Shown here piece after piece: positions 56,560 through 64,000 of a stretch of 64,000 bases of DNA. The translations under genes were made by a program, and so were the position numbers. Each line of letters opens with the position of its first letter. Positions within the stretch are counted from its first letter, which is position 1. The stretch comes from Planctomycetota bacterium (lineage in GTDB: Bacteria; Planctomycetota; UBA1135; UBA2386), in the NCBI GenBank assembly GCA_020849665.1, contig JADLFX010000034.1:40493-104492 (forward strand). Reading direction: 5' to 3'. The notes under the pieces are model-generated. The model made no database searches and was not told the DNA's origin. It worked only from the letters and a program-made list of their open reading frames with translations.

Positions 56560-57774
56560 GTGAGCATGTCGTTTCGCCCCGTGGACGAGCAGCTCCGGGT
56601 CATCCGGCGCGGTCTGGTGGATCTGGTGGACGAACGGGACCTGCGCGAGCGTCTCGCCGAGAGCGCGGCGAAGGGGCGGCCCCTGCGCGTGAAGCTCGGC
56701 ATCGATCCGTCCTCGCCGGACATCCACATCGGGCACACCGTCGTGCTGCGCAAGCTGCGCGATTTCCAGGACCTGGGCCACACCGCGGTGCTCCTGTGGG
56801 GGACGGCCACGGCCATGGTGGGCGACCCCACCGGCCGCAACAAGACGCGCCCGCAGCTCACCCGCGAGATGGTCGTGGCGCACCAGGCCACCTACAAGGC
56901 GCAGGTCGGCCGGGTCCTCGACGTGAGCCGGATCGAGGAGCGCGAGAACGGCGCGTGGTTCGACCGGATGAGTTTCATGGACGCCGTGAAGCTGGCGGCG
57001 CGGTACACGGTGGCCCAGCTCCTGGAACGGGACACCTTCCAGGAGCGCTATCGCCGTCGCGAGCCGATCGCCGTGCACGAGTTCCTCTATCCGCTGATGC
57101 AGGGCTGGGACTCGGTACAGCTCGAGGCCGACGTCGAGCTCGGCGGAACCGACCAGCTCTTCAATCTCCTCGTCGGGCGTGAGCTGCAGCGCCACGAGGG
57201 GCAGCGCCCGCAGGTGTGCATCACGGTGCCGATCCTCGAGGGCCTCGACGGGGTGCAGAAGATGTCGAAGTCCCTGGGCAACCACATCGCTGTCCTGGAG
57301 CCCGCCTCGGAGATGTTCGGCAAGACCATGAGCATCCCGGATGCGGCCATGGCCAAGTGGTTCACCCTGCTCACCGACCACGGAGAAGCCGAGATCCAGG
57401 CGCTGCTCACCGGCCATCCCCGGGCGGCGAAGGTCGCCCTGGCCAAGGCGGTCGTGTCCGCCTACCACGGCGCGGCGGCTGCCGACGCGGCGGAAGCGGA
57501 GTTCCAGCGCGTGTTCCGCGGGGGGGGCCTGCCGGACACCGTTCCCGAGGTGCGCATCGGGGCGGAGCTGCTGCGGGACGGCGGCATCCTGTTGGCCAAC
57601 GCGCTGGGTGCCAGCGGGATCGCCGCCAGCGCCAGCGAGGGGCGCCGCCTCATCGAGGGCGGCGGGGTGCGCGTCGACGGTGCGGCGGTGACCGACGTGA
57701 AGCACCTGCTGCGCGCGGGTTCGTGGCTGGTGCAGGCGGGCAAGCGCAAGGTGGCTCGCATCGTCGTGCCGTGA
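56560..57774 (+). CDS. tyrS: Tyrosyl-tRNA synthetase
   Basis: 404 residues. It charges tRNA-Tyr. The class I signatures are present: 'HIGHTVVLRKL' (HIGH) and 'QKMSKSLGN' (KMSKS), with tyrosine-pocket blocks 'GTATAMVGDPTGRNKTR' and 'VELGGTDQLFNL'. An S4 RNA-binding domain ends the protein ('EGRRLIEGGGVRVDG'). The spacing fits the TyrRS type 2 (TyrZ-like) branch. AGGAG at 56551-56555 serves GTG 56560 or ATG 56566; both are plausible. Confidence 0.95.
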   Translation: MSMSFRPVDEQLRVIRRGLVDLVDERDLRERLAESAAKGRPLRVKLGIDPSSPDIHIGHTVVLRKLRDFQDLGHTAVLLWGTATAMVGDPTGRNKTRPQLTREMVVAHQATYKAQVGRVLDVSRIEERENGAWFDRMSFMDAVKLAARYTVAQLLERDTFQERYRRREPIAVHEFLYPLMQGWDSVQLEADVELGGTDQLFNLLVGRELQRHEGQRPQVCITVPILEGLDGVQKMSKSLGNHIAVLEPASEMFGKTMSIPDAAMAKWFTLLTDHGEAEIQALLTGHPRAAKVALAKAVVSAYHGAAAADAAEAEFQRVFRGGGLPDTVPEVRIGAELLRDGGILLANALGASGIAASASEGRRLIEGGGVRVDGAAVTDVKHLLRAGSWLVQAGKRKVARIVVP

Positions 57775-57777
57775 GCC

Positions 57778-58127
57778 AGGGACCGGCCGTGGCCCGGCCT
57801 CCGGCCACCGCGGAAGGGACCCTGGGCACGGCCACGGAGCACCGCACGAGGCCTCGCGCCCGGTTCCGGCGTGGGACGCGAGATCGAGCCACGCACACCG
57901 GAGCGCCCACGCGAGGGCCCGCTTCGTGGACCGGGACGCAGCCGCAAGGTCCGGGACCGGCACCCTGCACCTCCTCGCGTCCGACGCGCGTCCGACGCGC
58001 GGCCGACGCGCGGCCGGCCCCGGATGCGAGTCCGCCGGCCTCTCTCGCCCGGGCTCCGCGGCGTTCGCCGGTTGCGCGTCGCGGCTGTGTTACGCGGGCG
58101 TGACGCGACCGTCGAGATTGCTCAGAG
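57778..58127. other. Intergenic region between convergent tyrS and the cytochrome gene
   Basis: About 350 bases of very GC-rich sequence with no gene, RNA or terminator that I can support. It contains the 11-bp tandem repeat at 57976-58019. Confidence 0.6.
57976..58019. repeat. 11-bp tandem repeat, four units
   Basis: CGCGTCCGACG, CGCGTCCGACG, CGCGGCCGACG, CGCGGCCGGCC. The first two are identical; the others differ by one and three bases. Eleven bases is close to one helical turn, so any protein-binding edge would fall on the same face of the DNA. Confidence 0.7.
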
Positions 58128-59570
58128 TCACTTCGGTTCCAGCCCGTGCTCGATGCGCTGCCAGTACTGCTTGTACTCGAAGGCCGGGGTCTGCTCGCTG
58201 TTGTGGCAGTGGAGGCAGGATGCGACGTCGGCGCGGCCCATGCGGCCGTTCTCGGCCGGCTGCTTCGCCGTGCGGGCCAGGATGTGCTCGCTGCCCGGAC
58301 CGTGGCAGGACTCGCAGCCGACGTGGGTGAGATGCGGCGTCTGCTTTGCAGTGACGAAGCCGCTCTTCCAGCCGTAGCCCACGGTGTGGCAGCCGACGCA
58401 ATCCGGGTACCTGGTCACGGGCCAGCCGTATCGTGGCTTCCCGGCCTTGTCCTTGAGCTCGCCGCGCTCGGCGCTCTCGAGGGTGTTCCAGGCGATGCCG
58501 TGCCGCGTCTTGGTCCAGATCTGGTAGGCGGTCGTGTGGCAGCCGGCGCAGGCGGCGCTGCCGGCGTAGCTGGCGCCGGTGGCGGTCGGTCGGAGATTGG
58601 CCATCTTCTCGAGCACGCCTGACTCGGCCACCGTCTGCCGATGCGCCGCGAGGACCTCGCGAACCGCGTGGTCCTCCATCGCCCCGGGCACGGTTTGCGA
58701 GCCCTCGAGACGGAGGTCGCGGTACCTGGTGACCACGGTGCCCTCGGGACCCCGAGCCAGCCACACGTCCAGCAGGTGACGGCCCCGGGAGCCCGGGAAC
58801 ACGAGCGGGACACCGGACGCGCGTTCCGCCTCACGGGGTGGCTCGGGCACGGCTTCGGTGATTCCGACCAGCAGGTCCGGGCGCGGCTCCAGGCGAGCGA
58901 GCGGGCGGATCTGCTCGGGCGGCGCGTGCACGAAGAGCACCTTGAAGGTCTCCTTCGCCGCCCCAGCCATGGCCCGCTGCCAGGCGGTCTGCGGCTGGAT
59001 CACGGAGACGCGCGCGGCCGCCGCCTTGTCCTGGCCTGGCCCCAGTTCGGGCAGGGCCATCGCCAGGGAGGCCACCCGCACCGTGGCGCCCTCCAGGCGG
59101 AACTCCAGGTGCGGCTTGACCGGCCACTCGCCGGGGCCCTTCAGGGAGAGGTCCGAGGCGACCGCGGGCACCCGGAACCCCGACAGGTACTGCATCAGGT
59201 CCTCGAAGGGCAGCAGCAGGTCGTTGGTGGCGAGCGCCAGACCCCGGTATTCGAGGAGGTCGAAGACCGTCAGCGCGGAGTAGGTCTTCTCCATGTCGAG
59301 CAGGCTGCCGCTGCCGGTGAGATTGCCGCCCTCCAGGAGCAGGTCGTAGTCCCGGTCCTCGCGCACCTTGAAGCCGCGCCGGGCGAGTCCGCCGAGCTGG
59401 TTGCTGGCGCAACCGCATGGTTCGAGGTTGCCGAGCATCGCCCCGGAGAGGCGCAGTCGGACGCGTGCGTCCGCCGTCCGTGGAGCGGAGTCCGCCGGCG
59501 TCGGGGCGTCGTCGCGCACGCAGGCGTGGGGCAGGGCCAGGCAGATGGCGGCGAAGAGGAGGGGCTTCAT
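58128..59570 (-). CDS. Four-heme cytochrome c with UshA-like (degenerate metallophosphoesterase) N-terminal domain
   Basis: 480 residues. An export signal ends near 'LPHAC'. The N-terminal domain (about 40-300) looks like a 5'-nucleotidase/metallophosphoesterase: 'LSGAMLGNLEPCGCASNQLGG', then 'ALATNDLLLPFEDL' where active enzymes have GNHE, so metal ligands are missing. The C-terminal part has four CxxCH sites: 'CAGCH', 'CVGCH', 'CESCH' and 'CLHCH'. Probably an extracytoplasmic electron carrier with a binding domain. ATGA overlaps the DUF1573 gene upstream. Confidence 0.88.
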   Translation of the reverse strand: MKPLLFAAICLALPHACVRDDAPTPADSAPRTADARVRLRLSGAMLGNLEPCGCASNQLGGLARRGFKVREDRDYDLLLEGGNLTGSGSLLDMEKTYSALTVFDLLEYRGLALATNDLLLPFEDLMQYLSGFRVPAVASDLSLKGPGEWPVKPHLEFRLEGATVRVASLAMALPELGPGQDKAAAARVSVIQPQTAWQRAMAGAAKETFKVLFVHAPPEQIRPLARLEPRPDLLVGITEAVPEPPREAERASGVPLVFPGSRGRHLLDVWLARGPEGTVVTRYRDLRLEGSQTVPGAMEDHAVREVLAAHRQTVAESGVLEKMANLRPTATGASYAGSAACAGCHTTAYQIWTKTRHGIAWNTLESAERGELKDKAGKPRYGWPVTRYPDCVGCHTVGYGWKSGFVTAKQTPHLTHVGCESCHGPGSEHILARTAKQPAENGRMGRADVASCLHCHNSEQTPAFEYKQYWQRIEHGLEPK

Positions 59571-60709
59571 GAGCGCGCGTTGAATCCGACGTACTCCACC
59601 GTGGCCGCCGGTCCCTTCCCGTCCGGCTTGACGAGCGTGACCGTCCCGCGGAAGAAGCGGCCGGCCAGGCCGCCCAGGTAGCGAAGCACCAGGCGCGAGG
59701 CGCGTGGGTCCCCGCTGACGGCTTCGAGTCTGGCCTGGAAGTGCCGGTCCGCGGGGCGACCCTGATCGTCGAGGATGCGGTGCACCACGAAGCCCGCCTC
59801 ACGCCGCAGGTCGTGGTCGATCACCGTCACGAACTGCTCGGCAGGCTGGGTGAAGTCGAAGCGCTCGAACGAGATCCGGTCCATCGGCTCGATCTGCACG
59901 TCGGACACGAACTCGCCGCTCACCGGGATGCGCAGGACGTACGGCGGCGTCAAGTCGGTCTCGATCTCCACTTCGTAGCGCGCCGCCTGGGCCGCGGCCC
60001 CGGGGGTCGGGCGGACGTGGACGTGCAGCAACGTGCATCCCTCCCCGGGTTCGAGCCGGGCCTCCACCTGCCGGTCGTTGGCGCGCACCGCGCCGAACCT
60101 CGGCGATCCCGCCGGCTCGGCACCGCGCAGTTCCAGGGACATCTTGAACTCCCGGGAACGAGGCAGACGGCCGAAGTTCACGTGGGCCACCGGGAGCACC
60201 GCGACCCTCGCGCGGATCTCGTAGGTGAACGTCACCGGCAGGAGGTGGCGCAGCGGCGGCCGCACCGGATCGCGGTTGGCGTCCGGTTCCTCGCGTTCCC
60301 CGCAGATGATCATCCCCTGGCTGGTGGTCTTCTGCAGGTTGGCCGCCTCGCGCATCCCCGTGTCGAGGGTGAGCAAGAGGAGCAGCGTCTCGCCATCCTG
60401 CACCACCGAGGCAGGATCGCCGGGCATTCCCACGCTGCGCGTCGCCCCCGTCCGATCCCGGATCCGGAACTCGTGGACCGTGCACGTGCAGTCGCCGCGG
60501 AATCCCAGAGGGAGGATCCCCTTGCGGCCGGGCGGCAGCTGCACCTCGAAGGTGTGGGTGCGCGTCTCCCCGTGGGGGATAGACCCGTAGTCGTGGCGCA
60601 GGGTCGGGGCTTGCCAGGGCGACGAGGGCGCTTCCGCGCGCCGGCCGCAGCCGGCCGCCATCAGCACGGCGAGCATGGCGAGCCTGCGCGGGGTCCAGGG
60701 CCGGGACAT
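59567..60709 (-). CDS. DUF1573 family lipoprotein
   Basis: 380 residues with lipobox 'LMAAGC' (Cys near residue 21). The N-terminal part shows DUF1573 features: 'HDYGSIPHGETRTHTFEV' followed by 'DCTCTV', an immunoglobulin-like domain common in planctomycete exported proteins. A second Ig-like block (about 160-290) and a C-terminal region ending 'FFRGTVTLVKPDGKG' follow. Function unknown. Its stop overlaps the cytochrome start. A TACTAT hexamer 8 bases before the ATG suggests a leaderless transcript. Confidence 0.83.
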   Translation of the reverse strand: MSRPWTPRRLAMLAVLMAAGCGRRAEAPSSPWQAPTLRHDYGSIPHGETRTHTFEVQLPPGRKGILPLGFRGDCTCTVHEFRIRDRTGATRSVGMPGDPASVVQDGETLLLLLTLDTGMREAANLQKTTSQGMIICGEREEPDANRDPVRPPLRHLLPVTFTYEIRARVAVLPVAHVNFGRLPRSREFKMSLELRGAEPAGSPRFGAVRANDRQVEARLEPGEGCTLLHVHVRPTPGAAAQAARYEVEIETDLTPPYVLRIPVSGEFVSDVQIEPMDRISFERFDFTQPAEQFVTVIDHDLRREAGFVVHRILDDQGRPADRHFQARLEAVSGDPRASRLVLRYLGGLAGRFFRGTVTLVKPDGKGPAATVEYVGFNARS

Positions 60710-60717
60710 GGGCCGAG

Positions 60718-60723
60718 ATAGTA
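60718..60723 (-). promoter_or_regulatory. Possible -10 element of a nearly leaderless transcript
   Basis: On the - strand TACTAT ends 8 bases before the DUF1573 ATG, and there is no ribosome-binding sequence between. This parallels the HEAT/VWA gene at 16132. Confidence 0.45.
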
Positions 60724-60768
60724 GCCGCGCCCTCCCAGGCAACGGGCTCTGGACACCTCCGCCGGAAA

Positions 60769-60801
60769 ACGCGACGGGCCGCGCTCCGAGCGCGGCCCGT
60801 C
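60769..60801 (-). terminator. Terminator-like hairpin
   Basis: GACGGGCCGCGCT (60773-60785) and AGCGCGGCCCGTC (60789-60801) form a 13-bp perfect stem with a 3-base loop. On the - strand it is followed by GCG and four T (weak tract). It would end transcripts from the sigma-54 regulator 400 bases upstream. Confidence 0.6.
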
Positions 60802-60881
60802 CTGCTGTCCAGGAAGCCTGGGGAAGAGGTCCCCTGGAGCGTTGGAGCAAGCCGCTTGCCAACCGCGGCGCAGGAACTCTG

Positions 60882-60898
60882 CCCCCTTGCCAAGGGGG
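60882..60898. other. Hairpin CCCCCTT-GCC-AAGGGGG
   Basis: A 7-bp perfect stem with a 3-base loop in the repeat-rich gap. No T run. Confidence 0.4.
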
Positions 60899-60952
60899 AT
60901 GTCCCGAGTCGGGATCGCAGCGGGGTCCGCTGGCGCATGGCGCCGGCGCCAG

Positions 60953-60976
60953 CACCATGGCAGCCGTGCCATGGTG
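60953..60976. other. Hairpin CACCATGGCA-GCCG-TGCCATGGTG
   Basis: A 10-bp perfect stem with a 4-base loop, 8 bases before repeat copy A. GCTGGCGC (60929-60936) and GCGCCAGC (60946-60953) form another stem immediately upstream, so two hairpins abut. Confidence 0.5.
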
Positions 60977-60984
60977 GTCGGTCG

Positions 60985-61084
60985 GATGCTGGCCACCAAG
61001 ATTGTGCAGGACACCCGATCTGGTGGCGCTCATGCCCTCGCGCCTCCCATCCGTGGTGGGCCACGAATCTCGGTGGCCAGGATC
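60985..61084. repeat. Dispersed 100-bp repeat with inverted ends (copy A)
   Basis: The ends GCTGGCCACCAAGATTGTG and (reverse) CTGGCCACCGAGATTCGTG are inverted. It is 100 bases long and almost identical to copy B; I count four base differences over 98 aligned positions, so the duplication is recent. Confidence 0.85.
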
Positions 61085-61092
61085 GGCCTCAG

Positions 61093-61192
61093 GCTGCTGG
61101 CCACCAAGATTGTGGAGGACACTCGATCTGGTGGCGCTCGTGCCCTCGCGCCTCCCATCCGTGGTGGGCCACAAATCTCGGTGGCCAGGATC
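61093..61192. repeat. Dispersed 100-bp repeat with inverted ends (copy B)
   Basis: A tandem direct copy of A with a 108-base offset. The right end GGTGGCCAGGATC stops 5 bases from the stop codon of the sigma-54 regulator gene. The interior matches copy A but not copy C. Confidence 0.85.
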
Positions 61193-61196
61193 GGAC

Positions 61197-62567
61197 TCAG
61201 AGTCCGTGGCGCTTCAGCTTCCGATGCAGCGTGGTGTAGTCGATCTGCAGCGCCCGAGCCGCCGCGGCCTTGTTGCCTCCGCACCGCTCCAGCGTGTCCC
61301 GCAGGATCTCCGCCTCGAGCCGATCGCTCCGCCGGCGCACCCGCTCGGCAAGGCTCCCGGACTCTCCATGGACCGGCTGGCTGCCTTGGGTCGGGCTGGA
61401 CTCCTCGCCCGCAGGCGCGAACTCGCCGGTCTCGAGCGTCGCGCCAGGGCAGATGAGCACCGCGCGCCGGATCGCGTTGCGCAACTCGCGCAGGTTGCCG
61501 TGCCAGGGGGAAGCCTGCAGCCTGCCCAACGCCTCGGGCGAGAGCTCACGGACCTCGCGGCCCATCTCCTCGTTGGCCTCGCGCAGGAAGCGCAGCGCGA
61601 ACGCCCGGATGTCCTCTGGACGCTCGCGCAGGGGCGGGATGCGCAGCACGAACTCGGCCACCCGGTGGTAGAGATCCATCCGGAATTGGCCTGCCTCGAC
61701 GTCGCGCTGCAGGTCCTGGTTCGTGGCGCAGAGCAGCCGGGTACGGAACGGGATCGGCTCTCCGCCGCCCACGGGCGTCACCGCCCGTTCCTGCAGGGTG
61801 CGTAGCAGCTTCGCCTGCAGCGCCAGTGGCAGGTTGCCCAGTTCGTCGAGAAAGAGCGTCCCGCCCTCGGCCATCCGGAAGAGGCCGGGGCGATCCTGGT
61901 CGGCGCCGGTGAACGCCCCGCGGCGATGGCCGAAGAGCTGGCTCTCCATGAGCGGCTCGGGCAGCGCGCCGCAGTCGACCGCCACGAAGGGTCCTGCGGC
62001 CTGCGGCGAACGCCGATGGATCTCGCGCGCCACCACCTCCTTGCCGGTGCCCGACTCGCCCAGGACCAGGACCGCAAGCGACGTCCGCGCGGCCACCAGC
62101 TCGACCACCCGCTCCAGCTCGCGCGCCGCCGCGGATTCGCCGAAGTAGGCGCGGGGTCCGCCGCGTTCGGCGCGCAGCCGATCCACCTCGCGCCGCAACC
62201 CGCGCTGTTCCGCGGCGCGCTGCACGGTCAGGACGAGACGTTGCGGGTCGAAGGGCTTCGCCAGGTAGTCGTAGGCGCCCTTCTTCATCGCCTGCACCGC
62301 GGTGTCGATCTCCTCGAGCGCGGAGAAGAGGATCACCGGGAGGTCACCGTCGAGGCGTCGGAGCTCCTCCAGGAGTTCCACGCCGCTGCGTCCTGGCATC
62401 CGCACGTCGCTCAGCACCACGTCGGGCGAGTGGTCGCGTGCGAGCGCGAGCGCGCCGTCGGCATCTCCGGCCTCCAACACCTCGAGGCCGGCATCGCGCA
62501 GGAGGTTGCGCACCACCCAGCGCAGGTCCGCCTCGTCGTCGACCACCAGCACCGTGCCGTGGCTCAT
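61197..62567 (-). CDS. NtrC-family sigma-54 response regulator
   Basis: 456 residues. Receiver domain with Asp54 ('LSDVRMPG') and 'KPF'. AAA+ domain: Walker A 'GESGTGKE', sigma-54 loop 'GAFTGA', Walker B 'GGTLFLDELGN', and the arginine-finger region 'FRMDLYHRV'. Fis-type HTH ends the protein ('NKAAAARALQIDYTTLHRKL'). It is co-translated with the histidine kinase upstream (ATGA overlap), so its phospho-donor is known with good confidence. The target genes are not evident. Confidence 0.95.
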   Translation of the reverse strand: MSHGTVLVVDDEADLRWVVRNLLRDAGLEVLEAGDADGALALARDHSPDVVLSDVRMPGRSGVELLEELRRLDGDLPVILFSALEEIDTAVQAMKKGAYDYLAKPFDPQRLVLTVQRAAEQRGLRREVDRLRAERGGPRAYFGESAAARELERVVELVAARTSLAVLVLGESGTGKEVVAREIHRRSPQAAGPFVAVDCGALPEPLMESQLFGHRRGAFTGADQDRPGLFRMAEGGTLFLDELGNLPLALQAKLLRTLQERAVTPVGGGEPIPFRTRLLCATNQDLQRDVEAGQFRMDLYHRVAEFVLRIPPLRERPEDIRAFALRFLREANEEMGREVRELSPEALGRLQASPWHGNLRELRNAIRRAVLICPGATLETGEFAPAGEESSPTQGSQPVHGESGSLAERVRRRSDRLEAEILRDTLERCGGNKAAAARALQIDYTTLHRKLKRHGL

Positions 62568-63814
62568 GAAGCACTCCCGGCGAGCTGCGGCAGGTTCGTG
62601 GCGCCTGGCCTGCCGGGGACCGCTGCCCCCGGCAACAGCACGAGGGCACGGGCCCCTCCGCGGTGGCGCGGGTAGAGCCCGAGACGCCCGCCCAGCATCT
62701 CGACCAGGCGGCGGCTCGCCAGCAGACCCAACCCCATGCCGTCCTTCTTGGTGGTGAAGAAGGGCGTGAAGAGGAGCGTGCGCTCGTCGGGTGCGATGCC
62801 GCGACCGCGGTCGTCGATGCCGATCGCCACCGAATTCCGGTCCTGCAGCCGCTGCGGGCGGGCACGCAGCACGAGTTCCGTGCCCGGGGTGGAGGCCTGC
62901 AGGGCATTCATGACCAGGTTGAGCAGCACCTGACCGAGACGGCTGGCCTCGGCATGGACGGCGAGCCCGCCCGCGGGCCGCGCCGTGCACGACACTCCTC
63001 TCCGCCTGGCTTCCACGGCGACCAGCGCGAGCACTTCGCGGAACACGCCATCGACGCTCACTGGTCCCAGCGGGACATGGGCGGGTCGTGCCAGATCGAG
63101 GAGGGCCGCGATCGTTCGCTCGGCGCGCTGGGCATTGCGTGCGATCACTTCGGCGTGCTCCTGCACTTCGTGCCGAGGTCGCTCGCGCTGGGCCAAGGCG
63201 TCCGCAGCGCCCTTCACGATGGCCAGCGGATTGCGAAGGTCGTGGGCGATTCCGGCCGCCAGCTCGCCCAACAGGTGCAGGCGGTCGGCGTCGACCATGC
63301 GCTGCTCCATGCGACGGAGCGTCCGCTCCGAGGTGCGCAGTTCGCCCCGGGTGCGGTGGTAGCTTCGGCGCATCAGCCGGCCGCTCTCCACGAGCGCAGG
63401 GATCCAGAGGACGATGCCGAACGAGATCAGCAGGAAGCCCAGCAGGAACACGCCGCCACGTTCGAGCGCCGTGAGGATCGCGGCGAGCACGGGACTCTGC
63501 TCCAGGCCGTGGATGCGGATCAGTGCGGCCGCGGCATGTCCCAGGGTCAGGACGAAGAAGCCGATCTGGATCCAACGCAAGGCCGGAACGCGCAGGCTCG
63601 GGTGGCGTGCGCCGATCTGGAGGAAGAAGCCGGCGAAGAGCGCGAAGTAGAGCGTGCGCAGCACCGGGTCGACGTGGGCGTGGTGTGCACCCGCCGCGAG
63701 GACCACGGACATGCCGGTCAGGAGTGCGAGCGGAGGCAGAGCCCAGCGGGGCACGCGCCGGCGTAGTGCTGCCAGCGGCCGGGAGACCATCCTGCCGAAT
63801 CTGCCCCTCTGCAT
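62564..63814 (-). CDS. Membrane sensor histidine kinase (NtrB-like), partner of the sigma-54 regulator
   Basis: 416 residues. The N terminus has several hydrophobic helices (about residues 18-140) as a membrane sensor. A coiled region follows, then HisKA 'GIAHDLRNP' (His191) and HATPase_c with 'LNLVMNALQAS' (N box), 'DDRGRGIAP' and 'GMGLGLLASRR'. AGGAGGGGC right before ATG 63814 on the - strand fixes the start; an upstream in-frame ATG at 63934 lies in repeat sequence. A copy of the dispersed repeat begins 17 bases upstream of the ATG. Confidence 0.93.
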   Translation of the reverse strand: MQRGRFGRMVSRPLAALRRRVPRWALPPLALLTGMSVVLAAGAHHAHVDPVLRTLYFALFAGFFLQIGARHPSLRVPALRWIQIGFFVLTLGHAAAALIRIHGLEQSPVLAAILTALERGGVFLLGFLLISFGIVLWIPALVESGRLMRRSYHRTRGELRTSERTLRRMEQRMVDADRLHLLGELAAGIAHDLRNPLAIVKGAADALAQRERPRHEVQEHAEVIARNAQRAERTIAALLDLARPAHVPLGPVSVDGVFREVLALVAVEARRRGVSCTARPAGGLAVHAEASRLGQVLLNLVMNALQASTPGTELVLRARPQRLQDRNSVAIGIDDRGRGIAPDERTLLFTPFFTTKKDGMGLGLLASRRLVEMLGGRLGLYPRHRGGARALVLLPGAAVPGRPGATNLPQLAGSAS

Positions 63815-63830
63815 GCCCCTCCTATCGGAA

Positions 63831-63914
63831 GATCCTGGCCACCAAGATTGTGTGTTGTGTCCACAGTGGAGTCTGGACAGGGGGAGTGTGCACCCTCCCT
63901 CGTGCAGCAGGATC
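63831..63914. repeat. Dispersed repeat, one intact end (copy D, degenerate or partial)
   Basis: GATCCTGGCCACCAAGATTG at 63831-63850 matches the left end of the 100-bp repeat. The expected inverted right end is not clear; only CAGGATC near 63908-63914 remains. It lies directly upstream of the histidine kinase gene, so the two-component operon has repeat copies on both sides. Confidence 0.6.
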
Positions 63915-64000
63915 CTGAACCCACCCGTCACCATCGCTGCATCCTGGGCACTGGGTCCATGGGGCGAACTCCAGGTTCACCCCATGAACCCATGCTCAAC

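Larger units (their letters stand above)
60710..61196. other. Hairpin- and repeat-rich intergenic region
   Basis: About 490 bases without a gene between the sigma-54 regulator and the DUF1573 lipoprotein. It holds a terminator-like hairpin (60769-60801), three more hairpins (60882-60898, 60929-60953, 60953-60976) and two tandem copies of the 100-bp repeat. Confidence 0.7.

Noticed and set aside
57778..58127. Possible T-box or tRNA gene near tyrS
   Set aside because: No T-box specifier structure lies upstream of tyrS, and the downstream gap has no cloverleaf or T-arm sequence.
59567..61174. A longer - strand frame extending DUF1573 through the repeats
   Set aside because: The extension translates the two repeat copies and hairpins; the lipoprotein signal starts at 60709.

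Overview
The window is about 64 kb of uniformly GC-rich bacterial chromosome. It is densely packed, with few intergenic stretches over 300 bases. Several family choices point to a Planctomycetota-like organism, which is an inference: an ECF sigma factor fused to a membrane anchor and carboxypeptidase-regulatory-like domains, many HEAT-repeat secreted proteins and lipoproteins, choice-of-anchor-B (LVIVD-type) secreted proteins, a DUF3300/DUF2950 pair, multiheme cytochromes c paired with DUF1573, and an outer-membrane lipid pathway (lpxH, plsC). No rRNA, tRNA, CRISPR array, prophage or transposase was seen.

Region 1 (1-17.7 kb) is entirely on the + strand. It holds a truncated PP2C phosphatase, a type II secretion/type IV pilus F-family protein, a histidine kinase, two small unknowns, an OmpA-type lipoprotein and a formylglycine-generating-enzyme-like lipoprotein. 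A housekeeping block follows (rsmA, dnaG, rpoD, a coiled-coil zinc-ribbon protein, selB), then a large acidic membrane protein and a secreted HEAT/VWA protein. Region 2 (17.8-31.3 kb) holds, on the - strand, an MFS transporter and two tandem choice-of-anchor-B proteins. The sigma-factor fusion follows on the + strand. It faces a - strand operon that couples an iron-type ABC importer to a five-heme cytochrome c and a HEAT lipoprotein. Region 3 (31.5-43.8 kb) has metabolic genes: an aminotransferase and threonine aldolase pair, a phosphohexomutase, a SAM hydrolase and arginase pair, and larC. Between them lie secreted unknowns, the DUF3300/DUF2950 pair and another HEAT protein.

Region 4 (43.9-51.8 kb) starts with efp and rpoN on the - strand, then a strong promoter with a structured RNA and an intrinsic terminator. 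Downstream on the + strand are a degenerate GGDEF protein coupled to an NtrC-type sigma-54 activator, a GH42-like protein and lpxH. Region 5 (52-57.8 kb) is cmk-plsC-rpsA, an unknown lipoprotein and tyrS. Region 6 (58.1-63.8 kb, - strand) contains a DUF1573 lipoprotein coupled to a four-heme cytochrome, and a sigma-54 two-component pair. That pair is bracketed by copies of a dispersed inverted-end repeat whose three complete copies are each 100 bp.

Two organisational habits recur. Twelve gene junctions overlap by exactly four bases (ATGA or GTGA), implying translational coupling. Several genes lack a clear Shine-Dalgarno and instead have a TANNNT hexamer a few bases before the start, suggesting short or leaderless transcripts. 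The most notable candidates for undescribed biology are the ABC/cytochrome/HEAT operon, the sigma-factor/carboxypeptidase-regulatory fusion, the structured RNA or attenuator at 46.6-46.9 kb, and the 100-bp repeat family next to sigma-54 genes.
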